From: an uncultured Gemmatimonadales bacterium
GTDB taxonomy: Bacteria; Gemmatimonadota; Gemmatimonadetes; Longimicrobiales; Gaopeijiaceae
Reading direction: 5' to 3'
DNA: 8,660 bases
Assembly: GCA_937982605.1 (NCBI GenBank)
Contig: CALJLC010000437.1
Location: forward strand, 1 to 8,660
Under the pieces are notes generated by a model. That model saw only the letters and a program-made list of their open reading frames with translations, was not told the DNA's origin and made no database searches. The stretch's first letter is position 1. Every line of letters starts with the position of its first letter. Shown piece after piece: positions 6,792 through 8,660 of the stretch. The position numbers and the translations under genes were made by a program.

Positions 6792-8282
6792 GTGACCAGG
6801 GACCTCTCGCGCCGTGACTTCGTCTCGACCACGTCGAAGGTCGCGCTCGGCGGGATGATCGTGCCGGCCCACGTGCTCGGAGGTCCGCGCCACCGGGCCC
6901 CGAGCGACACGCTGAACGTGGCCATCGTCGGTGCGGGGGGGATGGGCGGAGAGAACGCCCAGGAGCTCGGCGTCGAGAACATCGTCGCGGTCTGCGACCT
7001 CGACCACGCGCTCGTGGCGAAGAAGGTCGAAGAGCGGATGACGGACGGGGACGGCAACCCGCGCGAGAAGGGTCACCGCTGGGCGGAGCAGTACGCGGCG
7101 GCCACGAAGTACACGCGCTTCGACGAGATGCTCGAGCGCGAGCCGGCGCTCGACGCGGTCGTGATCGCCACGCCGGACCACACCCACGCCGTCATCGCCG
7201 CCGCGGCGATGCGGGCGGGCAAGCACGTGTACGTGCAGAAGCCCCTCACCTGGTCGGTCCACGAGGCGCGGGCGCTCGCCGCGCTCGCCGCCGAGACGGG
7301 CGTCGTCACGCAGATGGGCAACCAGGGCCACTCGTCGGACGAGGCGAGGCTGATCAACGAGTGGGTCCAGGCCGGCGTGATCGGGGCGGTCCGCGAGGTG
7401 CACGCATGGACCGACCGGCCGATCTGGGCGCAGGGCTTCCGGCGCCCCGCTCCGATGGATGCCGACTTCGACCCGTTGTCGTCCGAGCGGTCGTGGTGGC
7501 CGGGCTCGGTCGCCGAGTACGCGGCCTCCGGGCTCTACGCCGACTTCCGCGTCCCCGAGGGCCTCGACTGGGATCTCTACCTCGGCCCCTGCGCGCGTGA
7601 CGTGCCGTACCACCCGATCTATCACCCCTTCCACTGGCGCGGCTGGACGGATTTCGGGGTCGGCGCGCTCGGGGACATGGGCGCGCATCTGATCGACCAT
7701 CCGTACTGGGCGCTGGATCTCGGCTACCCCACCTGGGTCGAGGCGACGTCGACGCCGTGGGGCGGCCCCGCCGAGGACCCCGTGTCGTATCCGATGGCCA
7801 CGACCGTGCACTACCGATTCCCGCGTCGTGGCGTGCTGCCGCCGGTCGACCTGCACTGGTACGACGGGGGCCTCATGCCCAGGCGGCCCGAGGCGCTGCC
7901 GGCGGACGTCGAGCTGGACCGCACCGGCGGGGTGATCTTCGTCGGCGAGCGTGGCGTGCTGATGCACGAGACGTACGGCCGGAACCCCATGATCTGGCCC
8001 GAGGCGCTGCGCGAAGAGGCGGCCGCGGTGCCGCAGTCGTATCCGCGCATCGAGGAGAGCCACGAGATGAACTGGGCCCGGGCGTGCCGCGGGGAGACCG
8101 AGGCGACGTCCCCGTTCTCGTATGCGGCGCCGCTCACGGAGGTGATGCTGCTCGGTATCGTCGCGCTCCGCGCCGGGCAGGGATTCCGGATGGAGTACGA
8201 CGCCGAGAACATGCGTGTGCTCAACTCCGTCGAGGCCAATGCCCACCTGACGCGGGAGTACCGCGCGGGGTGGTCGCTGTGA
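6792..8282 (+). CDS. Tat-exported Gfo/Idh/MocA-family NAD(P)-dependent oxidoreductase
   Basis: Enzymes of this family oxidise or reduce sugar-like alcohols with bound NAD(P); secreted members include sugar 3-dehydrogenase-like enzymes and GH109-type glycosidases. From GTG at 6792 the protein has 496 residues and opens with a twin-arginine signal (LSRRDFV, 5-11, then a hydrophobic stretch to about 31). The Rossmann domain has VAIVGAGGMGG (43-53), VCDLD (67-71), VVIATPDHTH (123-132) and the VYVQKPLTW loop (Lys150-Pro151). VVTQMGNQGHSS (171-182), VPEGLDWDLYLGP (254-266) and GALGDMGAHLIDH (291-303) are typical of the Tat-exported subgroup. A longer in-frame start at 6702 falls inside the terminator hairpin and would bury the Tat signal, so I reject it. 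The Shine-Dalgarno sequence is weak. About 25 residues (roughly 227-252) seem inserted before VPEGLDW. The stop overlaps the next gene's start, so the two are translated together. Family firm; substrate unknown. Confidence 0.92.
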   Translation: MTRDLSRRDFVSTTSKVALGGMIVPAHVLGGPRHRAPSDTLNVAIVGAGGMGGENAQELGVENIVAVCDLDHALVAKKVEERMTDGDGNPREKGHRWAEQYAAATKYTRFDEMLEREPALDAVVIATPDHTHAVIAAAAMRAGKHVYVQKPLTWSVHEARALAALAAETGVVTQMGNQGHSSDEARLINEWVQAGVIGAVREVHAWTDRPIWAQGFRRPAPMDADFDPLSSERSWWPGSVAEYAASGLYADFRVPEGLDWDLYLGPCARDVPYHPIYHPFHWRGWTDFGVGALGDMGAHLIDHPYWALDLGYPTWVEATSTPWGGPAEDPVSYPMATTVHYRFPRRGVLPPVDLHWYDGGLMPRRPEALPADVELDRTGGVIFVGERGVLMHETYGRNPMIWPEALREEAAAVPQSYPRIEESHEMNWARACRGETEATSPFSYAAPLTEVMLLGIVALRAGQGFRMEYDAENMRVLNSVEANAHLTREYRAGWSL

Positions 8283-8660
8283 GTCGGCGAAGAGTGGACG
8301 GCTCGCTCGCGCGGGAGGTCGCGCGACGCGCACGGGCCGCCTCGGTCGTGGCGGGTGCGGTGCTGCTCGTGGCGTGCGGCGGCGGCGGCGGCGAGATGGA
8401 GGCCGCGGAGAGCGGGGCGGTCGATGAGCCGGAGACCCCGGGCCAGGAAGCGCCCAACACGCTGACCGACGCCGAGCGCGCCGCCGGATGGGAGCTCCTC
8501 TTCGACGGAGAGACGCTGGACGGCTGGCGCGGCTACAACGAGGCCTCGGGGCCGCCGGAGGGATGGGCCGCGATCGACGGGACGCTCCAGCGCACCGGCC
8601 CGGGCGGCGACATCGTCACCGATCGCACCTTCACCGACTTCGAGCTCGCGCTCGAGTGGC
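8279..8660 (+). CDS. DUF1080 (3-keto-disaccharide hydrolase family) lipoprotein, partial, runs off the right edge
   Basis: The first 127 codons are in the window. The start is GTG at 8279, overlapping the oxidoreductase stop by 4 bases (GTGA); an in-frame GTG at 8294 is the alternative. A basic N-terminus and hydrophobic segment lead to lipobox LVAC (Cys33), followed by a Gly run and an acidic linker (about 39-67). The domain begins with GWELLFDGETLDGWRGYN (70-87), then WAAIDGTLQRTG, GGDIVTDRTF and DFELALEW, in the order typical of DUF1080 (PF06439). That family was renamed 3-keto-disaccharide hydrolase and is predicted to have a concanavalin-like beta-sandwich. The protein is probably anchored to a membrane facing the periplasm. 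Together with the oxidoreductase it suggests a two-step scheme: oxidise a sugar at C3, then cleave the 3-keto glycoside. The active site would lie mostly beyond the window. Confidence 0.88.
   Translation, partial: MSRRRVDGSLAREVARRARAASVVAGAVLLVACGGGGGEMEAAESGAVDEPETPGQEAPNTLTDAERAAGWELLFDGETLDGWRGYNEASGPPEGWAAIDGTLQRTGPGGDIVTDRTFTDFELALEW

Noticed and set aside
5136..8333. A 1065-codon open frame on the minus strand across the monooxygenase, terminator and oxidoreductase
   Set aside because: Its translation is dominated by Arg, His, Val and Gly with no recognisable domain. It lies antisense to two genes with clear family motifs and crosses their intergenic gap. This is a typical GC-driven shadow frame.

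Overview
High-GC bacterial DNA with ordinary protein-coding layout. No rRNA, tRNA, mobile element or CRISPR array was seen. Every complete gene encodes an exported or membrane protein: two lipoproteins (both cut by a window edge), two Sec-exported proteins, one Tat-exported oxidoreductase and one multi-pass membrane protein. The GC content, the frequent GTG starts and this mix of secreted families fit an environmental lineage such as Gemmatimonadota or a relative. That placement is an inference from gene style; no marker gene is present.

Left half (1-4916), minus strand: one apparent operon read right to left. It starts with an 872-residue, nine-helix membrane protein with an M28 (ERMP1-like) fold whose zinc site looks destroyed. 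After 19 bases comes a secreted DUF1028 Ntn-hydrolase with a C-terminal peptidoglycan-binding-like domain. Two bases later comes a gamma-glutamyltransferase-family lipoprotein that runs off the left edge just before its expected Thr nucleophile. Two Ntn-hydrolases beside a peptidase-fold membrane protein suggest extracytoplasmic breakdown of peptides, gamma-glutamyl or other amide compounds; no substrate can be named.

Middle (4917-5237): a 321-base divergent intergenic region with the promoters of the left operon and of the right-hand genes.

Right half (5238-8660), plus strand: first a c-type cytochrome fused to a copper type II (PHM/DBM-like) monooxygenase with the full copper ligand set. 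A hairpin-rich gap (6642-6791) follows. Then comes a Tat-exported Gfo/Idh/MocA oxidoreductase whose stop overlaps by 4 bases the start of a DUF1080 (3-keto-disaccharide hydrolase family) lipoprotein cut by the right edge. These last two form a plausible extracytoplasmic sugar oxidation and cleavage pair. The monooxygenase and oxidoreductase genes share a TA(C/G)CTT hexamer lying exactly 33 bases before each start codon, a likely lineage-specific -10 element.
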